A stretch of DNA of 39,301 nt from Diplodia intermedia. Lineage: Eukaryota > Ascomycota > Dothideomycetes > Botryosphaeriales > Botryosphaeriaceae. Each line of letters begins with the position of its first letter. Position 1 is the first letter of the stretch. The stretch lies in the NCBI GenBank assembly GCA_021495925.1, contig JAKEKT010000163.1:1-39301 (forward strand), written 5' to 3'. The position numbers and the translations under genes were made by a program. Below are positions 19,696 to 31,800 of the stretch, in pieces. The notes beneath the pieces are model-generated. The model did not search any database. It had not been told where the DNA came from and saw only the letters and a program-made list of their open reading frames with translations.

Positions 19696-21348
19696 ATGTC
19701 TGCGAGACGCCCCCCTTCACCGCCCGAGGAAAGCCGGTTCTCCAATGACTCCAGGAAAGAGGAACAGGAGAAGCCTGACAGGGGAGAGGATGGAGGAGAC
19801 AGCGGAGGCCCTCCGCCGCCCGCTGGCTTCTGGGATCCGCGTCTGAAGCACGTCAGGTTGGAAGCGTTTCGGAAATGGGGATACACCACCGTCGTCTTGA
19901 TGTTTTTCATTCTCGCTGTCCTTTCCATTTGTGAGTCCACCGCATGTCCTTTCCGCCAATCCAATCCGCTGACGGTGAAGAACAGACTGGGCTACCTTTT
20001 TCCACTTGCCTGCAAACATCAAGAACCTTGTCATCTACGTTGTTGACATGGACGGTGCCGGACCGTACGCCGCATCAGTCACCGGCCATGCCCCAATCGT
20101 TGGCCCAGCCATCACGGAGCTAGCAACCCAGATGCTGCAGCAGTCGGGAACCCTGGGCTACCGCATCATGTCCGGAGCAGCCTTCGACAACGACCCGCTC
20201 CAGGTCAGGCAAGCCGTCTACAACGAAGAAGCCTGGGCCTCCGTCGTCATCAACCCCAACGCCACCGCCCTCCTCTACAGCGCCATCCAAACCGGCAACT
20301 CCTCATACGACCCGCTGGGCGCGTGCCAGCTCACCTACGTCGAGGCTCGCGACGAGACGACGTGGTACGACTACATCCAGCCGCTGCTCGACCAATTCAT
20401 GACCGAGGCCGCCACCACCGTCGGCCGGCGCTGGGCCGGCACCGCCCTGCAAAACGCCAGCGACCCGGCCGTCCTCGCCAACCTGCGCGCGGCGCCGCAG
20501 GCCCTCGCCCCCGCCATCGGCTTCTCGCGCTACAACCTGCGCCCCTTCTCCCCGTACGCGGCCGAGCCCGCCGTCTCCATCGGCCTCATCTACCTCATCA
20601 TCATCTCCTTCTTCTCCTTCAGCTTCTACCTGCCCATCCACCTCAAGTACCTCGACACCGACAGCGGCCGCCGCCCGCCCCTCCACTTCCGCCAGCTCGT
20701 CGTCTGGCGCTGGTGCGCCACCGTCGCCGCCTACCTCTTCCTCTCGCTCGCCTACAGCCTGATCTCGCTCGCCTTCCAGATCAACTTCGCCGGCGGCGGC
20801 GACGGTCGCAGCGAGGTGCTGCCCACCGACGTCAGCAACGGCAACCCGGCCGCGTACGGCAGGGGCACCTTCCCCGCGTACTGGATGCTGAACTTCTGCG
20901 GCATGGCGGCGCTCGGGCTGGCGTGCGAGAACGTGGCGATGCTGATCGGCCAGCCGTGGATGGGCTTGTTCCTCATCTTCTGGGTCATCACGAACGTCAG
21001 CACCTCGTTTTACAACATCGACACCGAGCCGGCTTTCTATCGGTGGGGGTATGCGTGGCCGTTGCATCATGGTATGTTGAAATTTCCCCCCACCCCCTTT
21101 GACTTGCCCCCCTCCCCTCTTCAGTCACGGAGGGACTAGTATCATGGGATTGCCGGCTGACCTTCTTTTTTTTTTTGGCTGCAGTGGTGCAAGGTTCCCG
21201 CACCATCCTTTTCGACACCCATTCCAACATCGGGCTCAACTTCGGCGTCTTGCTCGCCTGGGCTGCCGTCGATACCGCGCTGTTCCCATTCATGTGCTAC
21301 TGGATGCGCTACAAAACTAAAAAGGGCTTGACATTGTACTGGGCATAG
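19696..21348 (+). CDS. SNG1 / DUF3533 family membrane protein
   Basis: Three exons, 19696-19930, 19986-21071 and 21185-21348, with introns of 55 and 113 bases, give 494 residues. The cytosolic N-terminus is Pro/Ser/Asp-rich. A first membrane span (VVLMFFILAVLSIYWATFFH) is split by intron 1, which supports the junction. A large non-cytosolic domain follows, with NLVIYVVDMDG, VRQAVYNEEAWASVVINPNA and QLTYVEARDETTWYDYIQP, then five more spans (for example VSIGLIYLIIISFFSFSFYL, GLFLIFWVITNVSTSFYNI and FGVLLAWAAVDTALFPFMCY). This one-plus-five layout is characteristic of the SNG1 family (nitrosoguanidine resistance; some members affect lipid asymmetry). The substrate or activity is unknown. The last residues are KKGLTLYWA. 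Confidence 0.92.
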
Positions 21349-22675
21349 AGTTCACAGCGCCAGTATCTGTAAGAAAGAAAAAAGCCGGCTGCCACCGAGA
21401 TGATATTAGAGAAGGGGAGAAGGTTTTTTTTTTCTTCAGTGTTTGATATCCAACGTGAGAAGCACGTATATTAGATCATGGAGAAAAAGTGTAAGATAAG
21501 ACAGGTGTACATGTTCGCATGTGTATACGACTGTTGCCCTTCATCATCATCGGCAATATCAATATCATCATCATTAGCGTCAAAATAATACACATCACCC
21601 CCGAGCCGCGTTGCACGCGAAAACACGGGCCGCAAAGCACCGGAACGGCACAGTCGCCTAGGGAGCCCCGGGTAGTTGCATGCTCCTCCCACTCACTCAC
21701 GCTGTCTGCTCCGAGACTTGCGTGTCAAGTGAAGAAAAGAGTAAATCGAGGGAGAGGTTGGTTTTATAGCGTGCCCATGCCGCACCGGGGCACTTGGAGG
21801 TGCACGAGGCTGGCTCCATGCTCCGGCATTGAACCCGTGCCAGCGACGAACACTGGTCTGGCATCAGGCACGCCCGTACGACCCGAACGAGCAACTACGA
21901 TCCAGTCAGCAGACTGCCATGACGTGCTTCTACCATGTGCTGCTCATTTAGGCGACAAAAGCCGTAAGCCGGGCCGGTCCGTTCTGACCTCATCCATCTA
22001 CGTCACTTTCCCATCGACACACACCCCCGGTGAAGAGCGCGACATAAGGAAATCGGATCTCTGCTCACGTATCGGTCAACAACCCCGTGACAAAACTCCA
22101 GAGTAGTCGGATAGTTTCCAAAGCAACCTTCAGTCTCACAACCTCTAGACACATCGTCATCACTCGCTCGTAGCCCCATCTTCCCCAACCCGGCGCAAAC
22201 CCACACACACGAGAAAAGTCTCCTCAAAAGCCACACACGCATCGAATCTTACAACAATCATCTCCTTGTCTGAAACGGGTTTCTTTTTTTTTCTTTTTTC
22301 TTTCTACGATTCTTCCGAGCTACTAGTACCTCTCCTTTGCCCCCCTTTTTTTCTACTCCAGCGAAAAGCCGCTCAAACCGAGAGAAAGAAGAAAAAAAAA
22401 AGTTTATCCCACATGTCGGAAAGACATCACCAACATCGAGAAGAGAAAGTTAAAAAAAATAACAATTCAAGAGGATTCAGTGTTCCCCCACCCTTTAAGA
22501 TACGTATATCATCACCCCCCTCCCCTCACCCATCTCATCGTCCTAGCAACTCCACACACATACACCGATCGCCCGATACATCACAAACATCTTTTATCCA
22601 CCACTCCCCTTTTATTTTTTCTTTCCTTTGTTCCCTCCCACCCCCGCACAAGACACGCTCGCACGCACGCTCGCT
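21349..22675. other. Convergent intergenic region, SNG1-family / ProRS
   Basis: This is 1.3 kb between convergent stops. The part from about 22,260 to 22,650 is strongly pyrimidine-rich on the plus strand (runs of T and C, ACAC/CACG tracts), so the ProRS 3' UTR is purine-rich. Open frames such as 21519-22106 have no recognisable feature. No RNA gene was seen. Confidence 0.45.
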
Positions 22676-24405
22676 CTAGTAGCTGCGGCCGAACATGACC
22701 CACTCCTTGGCCTTCTCCTGGCAGTTAGGGTTGAGGCACTTTGTCTCGCCGCGGACAAGGCCATCGGCGGGCTGGTCGTAGGGGATGCAGAGCGACTTTG
22801 CGCCCATGGACGGGGCGCGGGCGTCCTGGGCCTGGGCCTCGCTCTCGTTCTTGCGGGCCGAGAGGTCCTTGATCTCGTCCTCGCAGGCGCCGCCGAGGCA
22901 GTGGGGAATCAGACAGACGCCCTTGGCGTCGAGCGTGGGCACGAAGTCGTCCCAGCTGGCGATCTGCTTGCGCGCGGCGTCGAACGCGCCCTTGGCCTTC
23001 TGGAACATGTCCGCCTGGATCGTGTCGAGCAGCGCCGGGATCGCGTTGTCGAGCTCCGAGATGAGTATCTGGCCCTTGGCCTCGCGGTCGCGGCGCGAGT
23101 ACGTCACCGAGTGCTTCTCGCGGTCCTTGGGCCCGAACTCGAGCCGCAGCGGCACGCCCTTGAGCTCCCAGTCGTTGAACTTCCACCCGGGCGAGTAGCC
23201 CTCGCGCATGTCCGTCTCGACGCGCACGTTGACCGCGCGGAGGACCTCGGCGATGGCCTGCGTCTCGCTGTACAGGGCCTCCCTGTCCTCGGGGGACGTC
23301 TTTGCGGTGATGCCGACGGGGATGAGGACGACCTGGATGTCGGCAACCCGGGGAGGGATGACGAGACCCTTGTTGTCCGAGTGAGTCAGGACCATGACAC
23401 CGATGGAACGGGTCGTCAGGCCCCACGAGTTTTGCCAGACGTGGATCGGGGGCTTCTTGCCCTCACCCTCCTTCACCGGGCTGGGGTCCTCGACAGTGAT
23501 GTCGAACATCTTGGAAAAGTGCTGGCCCAGGCAGTGGGAAGTGGCGGCCTGAATGCCTCTGCCGGTGGCCGGAATGTAACCCTCGATGGTGGTGGTGTAC
23601 TCAGCACCCGGGAACTTCTCGTTCTCGGTCTTGACACCCTGGACAACAGGGCATGCCAGCAGGTCCTGGTAGACGCCAGCGTAGTAGTCCAGGATCTGGC
23701 GAACTTCTTCGCCGGCCTCCTCCTTGGTCAAGTGGGCAGTGTGTCCCTCCTGCCACAAGAACTCACGCGAACGAATGAAAGGCATGGGGTGCTTGAACTC
23801 CCAGCGCACGACGTTGTTCCACTGGTTCAGCTTGAGAGGGAGGTCACGGTGGCTGCGGATCTCGTTGGCGAAGTAGGGGTACATGGCGGTCTCGGACGTG
23901 GGGCGGACGGCGACGGGCTTCTCCAGATCACTCTTGCCTCTGCCTAGGGTTCAGCTTCACAGTCAATCTTGAAAAGCGCGGTGACTCACCCCTTGGTGAC
24001 CCAGGCGACCTCGGCGGCGAAACCCTCGACGTGCTCCTTCTCGCGCTGCAGGTTGTCGGCAGAAATGAAAATGGGGAAGTAGCAGTTCTTGACGCCCATC
24101 TTCTTGATGCGCTCGTTGAACCAGCCCTGGATCGACTCCCAGATGGCGTAGGAAGAAGGCTTGAGAATGTAGCAGCCGGCGACATCGTAGTAGGCGAGCA
24201 TGCCGCCCTTGGTCAAGACCTGCTGGTACCATTCGCCCAGGTCGTCCTCCTTGGCCACATCGATACCAATGAGGGCAGCACCCTCAACCTTCTTCTTCTG
24301 CTGCGCGGGCTTCTGCGCAGGCTTGTCCTTCTTCTGCTTGGGCTCCTTCTTCGGCTTTGCGTCCTTGGTGCGCTCGGGCACGGTGGTGGGCGCCTCGGAA
24401 GCCAT
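22676..24405 (-). CDS. Prolyl-tRNA synthetase, cytosolic (eukaryotic/archaeal type)
   Basis: Two exons, 24405-23990 and 23939-22676, joined across a 50-base intron, give 559 residues. The acceptor is the GGCAG at 23940-23944, which keeps the frame into GKSDLEKPVAVRPTSETAMY. A Lys-rich extension (KPKKEPKQKKDKPAQKPAQQ) precedes the class II catalytic core: VRPTSE (proline site), motif 2 (NNVVRWEFKHPMPFIRSREF) and the motif 3 region AATSHCLGQHFSK. The anticodon-binding domain follows. The C-terminal domain has Cys pairs (CLIPHCLGGACEDE, CLNPNCQ) and the conserved Tyr end MFGRSY. It charges tRNA-Pro in the cytosol. There is no fused YbaK editing domain, unlike budding yeast, so trans-editing would need a separate protein. 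It shares its promoter with CCT1. Confidence 0.97.
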
Positions 24406-25057
24406 GGCGGGGTACTTGCGGCGGAATTGAGCTCAGTAGCGATGCGGGCGAGGTGGTCTGGGGGGCGCCTGGGTGACGTGGAGTCAGGCGGAAGTGAGCG
24501 CGAGAGGAGCGGCGGCGTTTGGGCAGGAACAGATAAGGAATGCGCAGGGCGAGGAGGGTGATACGGGCGGCGCCAGCGTTGAGTCAGTGGGATGGTGGAG
24601 GGGTCAAAAACAAAGTCGCTGCCGCTGTGGCGCACGGAGCGAGCCCCACAAGCAAAAGTCGTGGCACATGAAAACGACATTTTGCAGGCACCCACACCGA
24701 GGTAGAATTCGATTAAGCTGCTTGCTCACCTCGGAAGGGTCTTTGCAACCTATTTTATAAGGGCATCTGAGCGTTGCTAGCTTGGTAGTAGGTGTTGTAT
24801 CATTTTTGCGCGGCGTGACTTTTGTTCTTGACCCTTGCTCCACGCCCGCCCTACAGGCCGTGACTTTTCTCAACTAGCCTCGCTCCATACGCCACAGCGG
24901 CTACGAGCGACAGCGTGCGCCAAGGCTCAGCGCTCGGAACATCGAAACGCCGCTGGAGATCGCGACGCCGGTGGAAGGCGGCCCTGGCCCGTTTTTGTGG
25001 CAGAAGCTCAGCGCGTCGAGCTCTCCACAACCCCCTTTCTACGCGTTCCACGACACC
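24406..25057. promoter_or_regulatory. Shared divergent promoter of ProRS and CCT1
   Basis: A 652-base interval between the two divergent ATGs. A TATAA (24756-24760, plus) lies about 300 bases upstream of the CCT1 start. No heat-shock element or uORF stood out by eye. Open frames here are shadows. Confidence 0.5.
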
Positions 25058-26992
25058 ATGGCCGGTATCTTCGAGCAGCCGCGCAACGCCGGCACCCTCT
25101 GTACGTCCACCGCCCCCGTCGTGCCTTGCTTCCCGCCCCGCTACCCCTCCGTGTCCCGCCGCACCTCCGTCCCTGCTCCTCTTCCACCGACTTCTCTCCC
25201 CCGCCATTCCTCCGCAAAGCTCTGTCCTTGCAGAAATGTCTGTCTGCTGCCGTCAGCTAACCTCCGACCGCAGTCCTCGGCGGCCAGAAAATCAGTGGCC
25301 AGGACATCCGCGACCAAAATGTCCTCGCAACCCAAGCAATCGCCAATGTCGTCAAGTCTTCGTTTGGCCCCTCCGGCCTGGACAAGATGATGGTCGACGA
25401 CATCGGTGATGTGACCGTGACAAACGACGGCGCCACCATCCTCTCGCTCCTTGAGATCCAGCATCCCGCCGGCAAGATCCTCGTCGATTTGGCACAGCAG
25501 CAGGACAGGGAGGTCGGTGACGGCACCACCTCCGTCGTCCTGATTGCTGCCGAGCTGCTGCGCCGTGCAAACGAGCTGATGAAGAACCGGATACACCCCA
25601 CCACCATCATCACCGGTTACAGGCTGGCTCTGCGCGAGGCTGTGAGGTACATGAACGAGAACATCGCCATCAAGGTCGAGAACTTGGGCAGGGAGTCGCT
25701 GGTCAACATTGCGAGGACCTCCATGTCCTCCAAGATCATCGGTGCCGATGGTGACTTCTTCGCCGACATGGCCGTCGACGCCATGCAGGCCGTGAAGACC
25801 ACCAACCAGAAGGGCGACTCCAAGTACCCGGTCAAGGCTGTCAACATCCTCAAGGCCCACGGCAAGAGTGCTACCGAGTCCATGTTCGTCAAGGGCTACG
25901 CCCTCAACTGCACCGTTGCTAGCCAGGCCATGACCACCCGCGTCACCGACGCCAAGATTGCTTGCTTGGACATCAACCTGCAGAAGGAGCGTATGAAGCT
26001 GGGCGTCCACATCACCATCGATGACCCTCAGCAGCTGGAGAAGATTAGAGAACGCGAGTCGCAGATCGTCCTCGAGCGTATCGACCTCATCCTGAAGTCC
26101 GGTGCCAACGTCGTCCTGACCACCAAGGGTATTGACGACCTGTGCTTGAAGGCGTTCATCGAGAAGGGTGCTATGGCGGTGCGTCGCTGCAAGAAGGAGG
26201 ACCTGAGGAGAATAGCAAAGGCTTCCGGCGCGACCCTCGTCTCCTCGCTGTCGGATCTCAACGGTGATGAGAAGTTCGAGCCTTCGCTATTGGGTCATGC
26301 GGAGGAGGTTTCCCAGGAGCGCATCTCCGATGACGAGTGTATTCTGGTCAAGGGCACCAAGGTGCACTCTTCGGCCTCCATCATCCTCCGCGGTCCCAAC
26401 GACCTTTCTCTTGACGAGATGGAGCGTTCGCTGCACGACTCTCTCATGGCCGTCAAGCGTACGCTGGAGAGTGGCCGCATTGTCCCCGGTGGTGCTGCCG
26501 TTGAAACCGCATTACACATCTACCTGGAGGAGTGGGCAACCTCGGTGGTACGTATCCTAAGTCTTGTCGTATCTTGCTCCTTGACTAATGCAACATCAGG
26601 GTTCCCGCGAGCAACTTGCCATCGGTTCCTTCGCCCAGTCTCTCCTGGTCATCCCGACCACCCTCGCCGTCAACGCGGCCAAGGACAGCAGCGAGCTCGT
26701 CGCCCAGCTCCGCAGCCGGCACGCGGTGGCGCAGCGCACGACCAACGACCCCAACGCCTCGACCGCGGCCGAGAAGGACGCGGCCAAGAAGAAGGACTAC
26801 AAGAACTATGGCCTCGACCTTACCCGCGGCCGGCTCACCGACCAGATCAAGCAGGGCGTGCTCGAGCCCAGCATGAGCAAGGTCAAGCAGCTCAAGTCGG
26901 CCGTCGAGGCCTGTATTGCCATCATGCGTATCGACACCCTCATCAAGCTCGACCCCGAGCAGAGGGCCGAGGACGACGGCCACGGTCACTAA
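25058..26992 (+). CDS. cct1: T-complex protein 1 subunit alpha (CCT1/TCP-1 alpha)
   Basis: Three exons, 25058-25100, 25274-26547 and 26600-26992, with introns of 173 and 52 bases, give 569 residues. The short first exon encodes MAGIFEQPRNAGTL and splices to FLGGQKISGQDIRDQNV, the conserved CCT-alpha start. The group II chaperonin ATPase motifs are present: NDGATIL, GDGTTSVV (about residue 96) and GGAAVETALHIYLEEWA. The apical domain lies in the middle, including KLGVHITIDDPQQLEKIRER. It is one of eight subunits of the CCT/TRiC ring, which folds actin, tubulin and WD40 proteins in the cytosol. An open frame running through intron 2 would produce a false C-terminus; the exon 3 frame (GSREQLAIGSFAQSLLVIPT) restores the real one. 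The expected co-expression with ProRS is inferred only from the shared promoter. Confidence 0.97.
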
Positions 26993-28819
26993 GGAAAGAG
27001 GCTAATGTGGATATATGAGCTGATGAGAGAGCCGCGCCGCCGCCACCGTCGTTCGCGAGGGAGGTATTTGTTGTAAGATGGAGCTACCGCGGGAGAATGG
27101 ATAGACGAAGCATCGGGCGCCGGTGGGGGAAGGGAAGTGGAAAAACAAAAAAGAGTGTAGTCAGCTCAATGTGATAATACGATCATGAGTCTCAGCGCGC
27201 ACCACCGTTCGTTCGTCATTGCCGTTTTTTCATGTGTATGCGAGTTTCGCGTCTGCCCCGTCTCCATGGCCTTTTTTGAATGACTTGTCTGTTCCGCTTC
27301 CCCCCCTCCCTTGTAAGTCAAGCTGGCAGCCAGCTACCCCGTCTACGACAACGCACCGCTGGAGATCCACCTCCCCCATAGAACCATACATACCATCCTG
27401 GATGATCAACCAACCGTTCATACAGCAGCGTATCCGCCGTCAAACCCTCTTGGCTCTCGTTGTTCAATGCGGACCGCAACAGAAAGAAAGCGTCAACGGT
27501 CATAGGGCGGGAGACGACGAACATTTGCTTCACATGGAGGACAGAATGCCGCACATGCGAACCACACGGATGAGAAGGGAGAAGAGAAGAAAGGGGTTAG
27601 GTAGGTAGTGATACGGAGGCTGGGGGGGTCAAGTTCCATACATAGTTACTCGAAAGAAACGGCAATGGGGGTGGGAGGGGGGGACCGCGCTCCTCATGCT
27701 TTTGATCCTTGGCATTCGTGCGCAGGCATTATCATCGTCATCGTCATCTTCATCCATATACCGTTTGGTTGATGGTGCGGCGAGCGGGGCAGAGAGCGAA
27801 AAATGCAGCAGTCGCGGTTAGCCTGATGCGGGAAACAGAAAAACCAACCTCGGTGGAAGAAGCAGTTACTGTATCCTTCATTCGAGCACACCCCATCGGC
27901 CGTCTCTCATGGCAAGAAAAGACTTGAACCGAAGCACGCTGCACGCGAAGAAGTTTTTAAGCAAAAGTGTGTGATGTTGATCGTAACAAACCTCGGGATG
28001 TCTACCGCGCTAATGAGAAGAACCAGAAGAAAAAGAAAAAAAGAGAAAAAAACACATAAAAAGACCCGATCTCCTCGCTTTGCCCTTTATGATACACAAT
28101 AGACCCCCCACCATGTAGTAGTACCGCTTAAGAAGAAAGGAGCAATAAGAGAGAAAAAGCAACATGAGAATCCAGTTGCCTGCCGCCCGTCACCATCCAT
28201 CGCCAACCAGCACCGTCCGCCAAATGTTTTTCCCTTTGTTCCCTCTCCCCCCCGCCCTTGATACCAAGTGGTAGAGCTTCGCACCAAAAGACTCCTTTCC
28301 CCTCCTCCCTTGCCTCCCTCTCTGATCATTTCCGCAGTTTGCCCAATTAAGCGTGATGCCCTCAATAACCCTGTGCATGGAATAAAGTTTAGAAACCAAA
28401 AAAAAAAAAAGCTTTTTATAAAAAGAGGCCCGCCAAAACGAGAAAGAAGGGAATAATAAAGAGCCTCCCGCCGCGAAGCAGGAGTAAGAAGGAGGAGAAG
28501 AAGAAGAACAAGAAACTAGAAAAGGATAAGGTATCATATACTGCTATGCAAACAACGCTTCGATGGAGGAAAAGAAACAGGGAACAATGTGTTAACAACA
28601 ACAGAAGGAGCACATTCATCAAAAAGTGCCGCTCGGAACGGGGCCCCGCTCCCAATCGAAAATGGTCGTCTCGAAGCGAAGAGCAAGAATGCATTACCAC
28701 GCAGCGGCCCGCGAGCATGGTTGGTTAACCAAGCAACAAAAAGTCGTCGTCTGAGGGGGTGTGTCGGGAGAAAAGCCCCAGAAGGTATCGCGGGTTCATG
28801 CTGGAAAAGCGACGGAAGA
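26993..28819. other. Convergent intergenic region, CCT1 / Bud3-like gene
   Basis: This is 1.8 kb between convergent stops, probably with long 3' UTRs. It has purine-rich stretches (27560-27600, 28440-28510) and A-runs (28020-28060, 28398-28412). Several open frames overlap on both strands, and none is recognisable. No tRNA cloverleaf or terminator hairpin was identified. Confidence 0.45.
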
Positions 28820-31800
28820 TCAACCGTCCTTCAGCTGCGCCCTCAGGCCCAAGTTTTCTCTCTTCAGTCGCCAGTTCTCCTTGCGTAGTCTCTCCGTCTC
28901 TTCTTGCGATTCGCGCATTTTGCGGCGCATCTCCTCGACCCCATCGCCTCCCTTGACGCCCCGCAAGATCCTTGCGAGCTCGTCGTTGAAACGGCCGTAG
29001 AGAGCTTCATTCTCTGCAGTGGCCTCGCGGAACAGGTCGTCGAGCCGCTTGGCACGGGCTTCCGAGACTTGAAGAGAAGATGCAACATCACCTGCAATGG
29101 ACGTGGTGCGCTCTTGTAGCGAGGCAATAACTCCTGGGATGCGTGCCTCGAGGGACGCAAGGCGGGCGACCAGGGCAGTGGTTGGTGAATTGTTGCGGCC
29201 AAGGGTGGCGATGGCACTGAATCCATCACTGGAGTTTGCCTTCGGCGTCGTTGGGCGGAGGCGGCTGGGAGTCTGCGGCTCGGTTTGCGTGCGGGTTGAA
29301 GTTGGGCGAAGCGGGGAGATTGTGCCGTTCGGCAGATTTATGATCTCGTCGCCGATCTTGCTGAGCTCGTTCTGAAGCATGCTTTCGGCACCATGGATGG
29401 CATTTTGCTCTCTCTGCAAACGCTCGCGGAGTTTCTGTGGAGATTGCATCCGGAGCTTCCTCGTAGGAGAGAACATGATGGGCGCTCCCAAGCCCGACAG
29501 ACCCGACGTCGGCTTACTGAGCTCGTCCGGATTCAAGTTTGCTACAGCCTTGGGCCGGTTGCCTGACGAAGGACGCTCCGTGAGAGGGAAGGTGGGAATG
29601 TTACTGGCGCTGTGAGTAGGGCGGTGAAGAGTCGGAATGGCGGATATGGTCTTAGGCGGCACGTTCTCCGACAGGGTGTTTGCGCGTGCCTTCCTCACAG
29701 TCGGGTGCACGTTCAGGGGCGCGGGCGCGGGCGAATCGACCTTTGGCTTCGGCTGCAAGTTCAGTGGCGCAGGTGCGTCGGTCTTTGTCTTAGGCTGCAC
29801 GTTCAGAGGTGCGGGTGAGTCAGTCTTTGTCTTATCACTTCCGCCAGCAGTACGCGGGCGTGGAAGGGCACTAGAAGGAGCAGGCGAGCCGTCCCTGCGG
29901 GCGGGGGATCCGAAGCGAGATGGGTTCGGTATCGCAGAAGGCTTGGGCGGGGAGGGCGTGGTCGGAGAGACGGTCGGAATTCCACTTGGTTTAACACGGC
30001 GCGGTGTTTGAGGTGCCCCTGACCACGGCTGAGGATCCTTTTGCTCTAGGTTTGGCAGATCTGAGAGGGAGCTACGACGCTTTCTACGAGGGCTCTCGCG
30101 CGCTTCTCCAATGGTAGCCAAGGTCCTCGAGGGCGAGCCTTCTTCGAAAGAGAAAGCTCCCATAACGGTGGGCCTGTCACGAGATCCTGGCCGCTTCGGC
30201 GACGCACGGGCATCTTGATCGGTGGAGTGAGACCTCAGCAGAGGAGTCGCCTTCGACAGGCTAGAGGCTTGCCCATCGGTGTTGCGGCCTGCCTTGCTCA
30301 ACGTCCTCCACACTGAGCTAACCTTCGACTCAATATCAGACTTGCTGCTCTCTCGGCTTAATCCACTAAATCCCTTGAGACCGAAACGTCTCTTGAGCGA
30401 AGACGAGTTCGAATGCATGCTCACATTCGTCTTCGATCCGTATCGTGAGTTCATGGAGCTTTGGCTAGGTGTTAGACTACCGCTGGACGATGGTCTGCCG
30501 AAAAGCGTGTCGATGACCTCAATGAACCGATCCAAAAGAGAGATGAAGTCGTGGGAATTGCCGTCTGGGACCAGAACCTCGGCAAAGGCAGCGGTGATCA
30601 TTCCACGATCGCCATCGTTTCCTGTCCCCTCCAGCAAATCTGCAAGAAGCTTGATGGAAGCACGCAGGGCACGTTGGTTTTGGGGCATCAAGTCGCTGAT
30701 CTGTTTCCTGAAGAACTCCTCAAAGTCGCCAGGGTAGTCTTCTGGGTGAGATTGCAGGGCGCTTAGGACATCGATGGGCACGACGAGTCCCAATTTCTCT
30801 CGCCAGGCAGTCTGGAGAAACTTTTCAAACGACCTGAAAAGGACGTCCACGGGCTGTTGTGAAGCAAGCTCAATATTGGTGGGCTCCTCGAGCAGCGAAT
30901 TATACAGCTCATTGACTGCGAGTTCGTTTGCATTCGCTCTGTTGCGAATGACCCGACCAACAACGTTCCCCTTTCGTGCGTGAAGCGAAAGAATGTACGT
31001 TGCCAGAGTCTCCTCCAGCTTCACGAGCGGGTCGTTGACATGCTCTTCGATGTCAAGGGAAGTCCGGCTACCCGTTTTGCTGCTTAATAGGTCATCCCTG
31101 GACGAAGGTCGACTGGAAGATTTGTAGGGTGAGTTCTGCCCAGAGCCGTTTGGTGCGAATCTAGGAATGTCTCCGAGCACTGGCGGCGGGCGTTGTAATC
31201 TGCGTGGGGTGCCTTCCTTGTGGTTGACAAAGACCTTGGAAAGAACCTTGGTGGGAGACCTGCGACTGGATGACCCTGCGCGTTCGAGGATTATGCCGTC
31301 CTGAGCAGCCGCATCTTCCGTCCGAATCTTCAACGATTGCAGGATCTGCTGGTTCCGCAGTAGGAAAACTGGAGTCATTGCAGGGTTCTGGATCCGGTTA
31401 CGCATCTGCAAGTAGTTGCCCACTGTATTACGTTAGTTGCATGCCAAGGAAAGAAGACGTCGCACAGGCACCTGCGGTACCAGCATGGTTTACTCACCTC
31501 GCTTCGACAAAACCGGAAGAAGCTCCGTCGCCGTCACCTTATCGCGGGAAGCATAGCGGTTCATGCCCTCGATCTGCAGCCAGTACAACCCTTCTGTCGC
31601 CGTGGTGACAGAAGCGATCAACTCCACGCCTTCTTCGCCAGCATTGAGCGTTCTTGCTCCCTTCTGAGGGTCGATGACAACGCGAATGCGAGCAGGATCA
31701 CGGCGTCCTTCCGGGATCGTTCCATCACCTTCCTCGAAGATTGCTGAAAAGAGATTCATGTCACCTGTCAGGCACCTCACATCCCATTTGTGGCTTTCAC

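Noticed and set aside
20303..21102. Frames of about 255 codons on both strands within the SNG1-family gene
   Set aside because: Shadows of GC-rich exon 2; Arg/Pro- or Asp/Gly-rich composition with no motif.
22628..23947. 439-codon plus-strand open frame
   Set aside because: Antisense of the prolyl-tRNA synthetase exon, with Leu/Val/Arg/Gly-rich shadow composition; the minus strand has clear class II synthetase motifs.
25387..27018. 543-codon uninterrupted CCT1 frame
   Set aside because: It reads through intron 2 and ends in a basic non-family tail; splicing 26547 to 26600 restores the conserved C-terminus.
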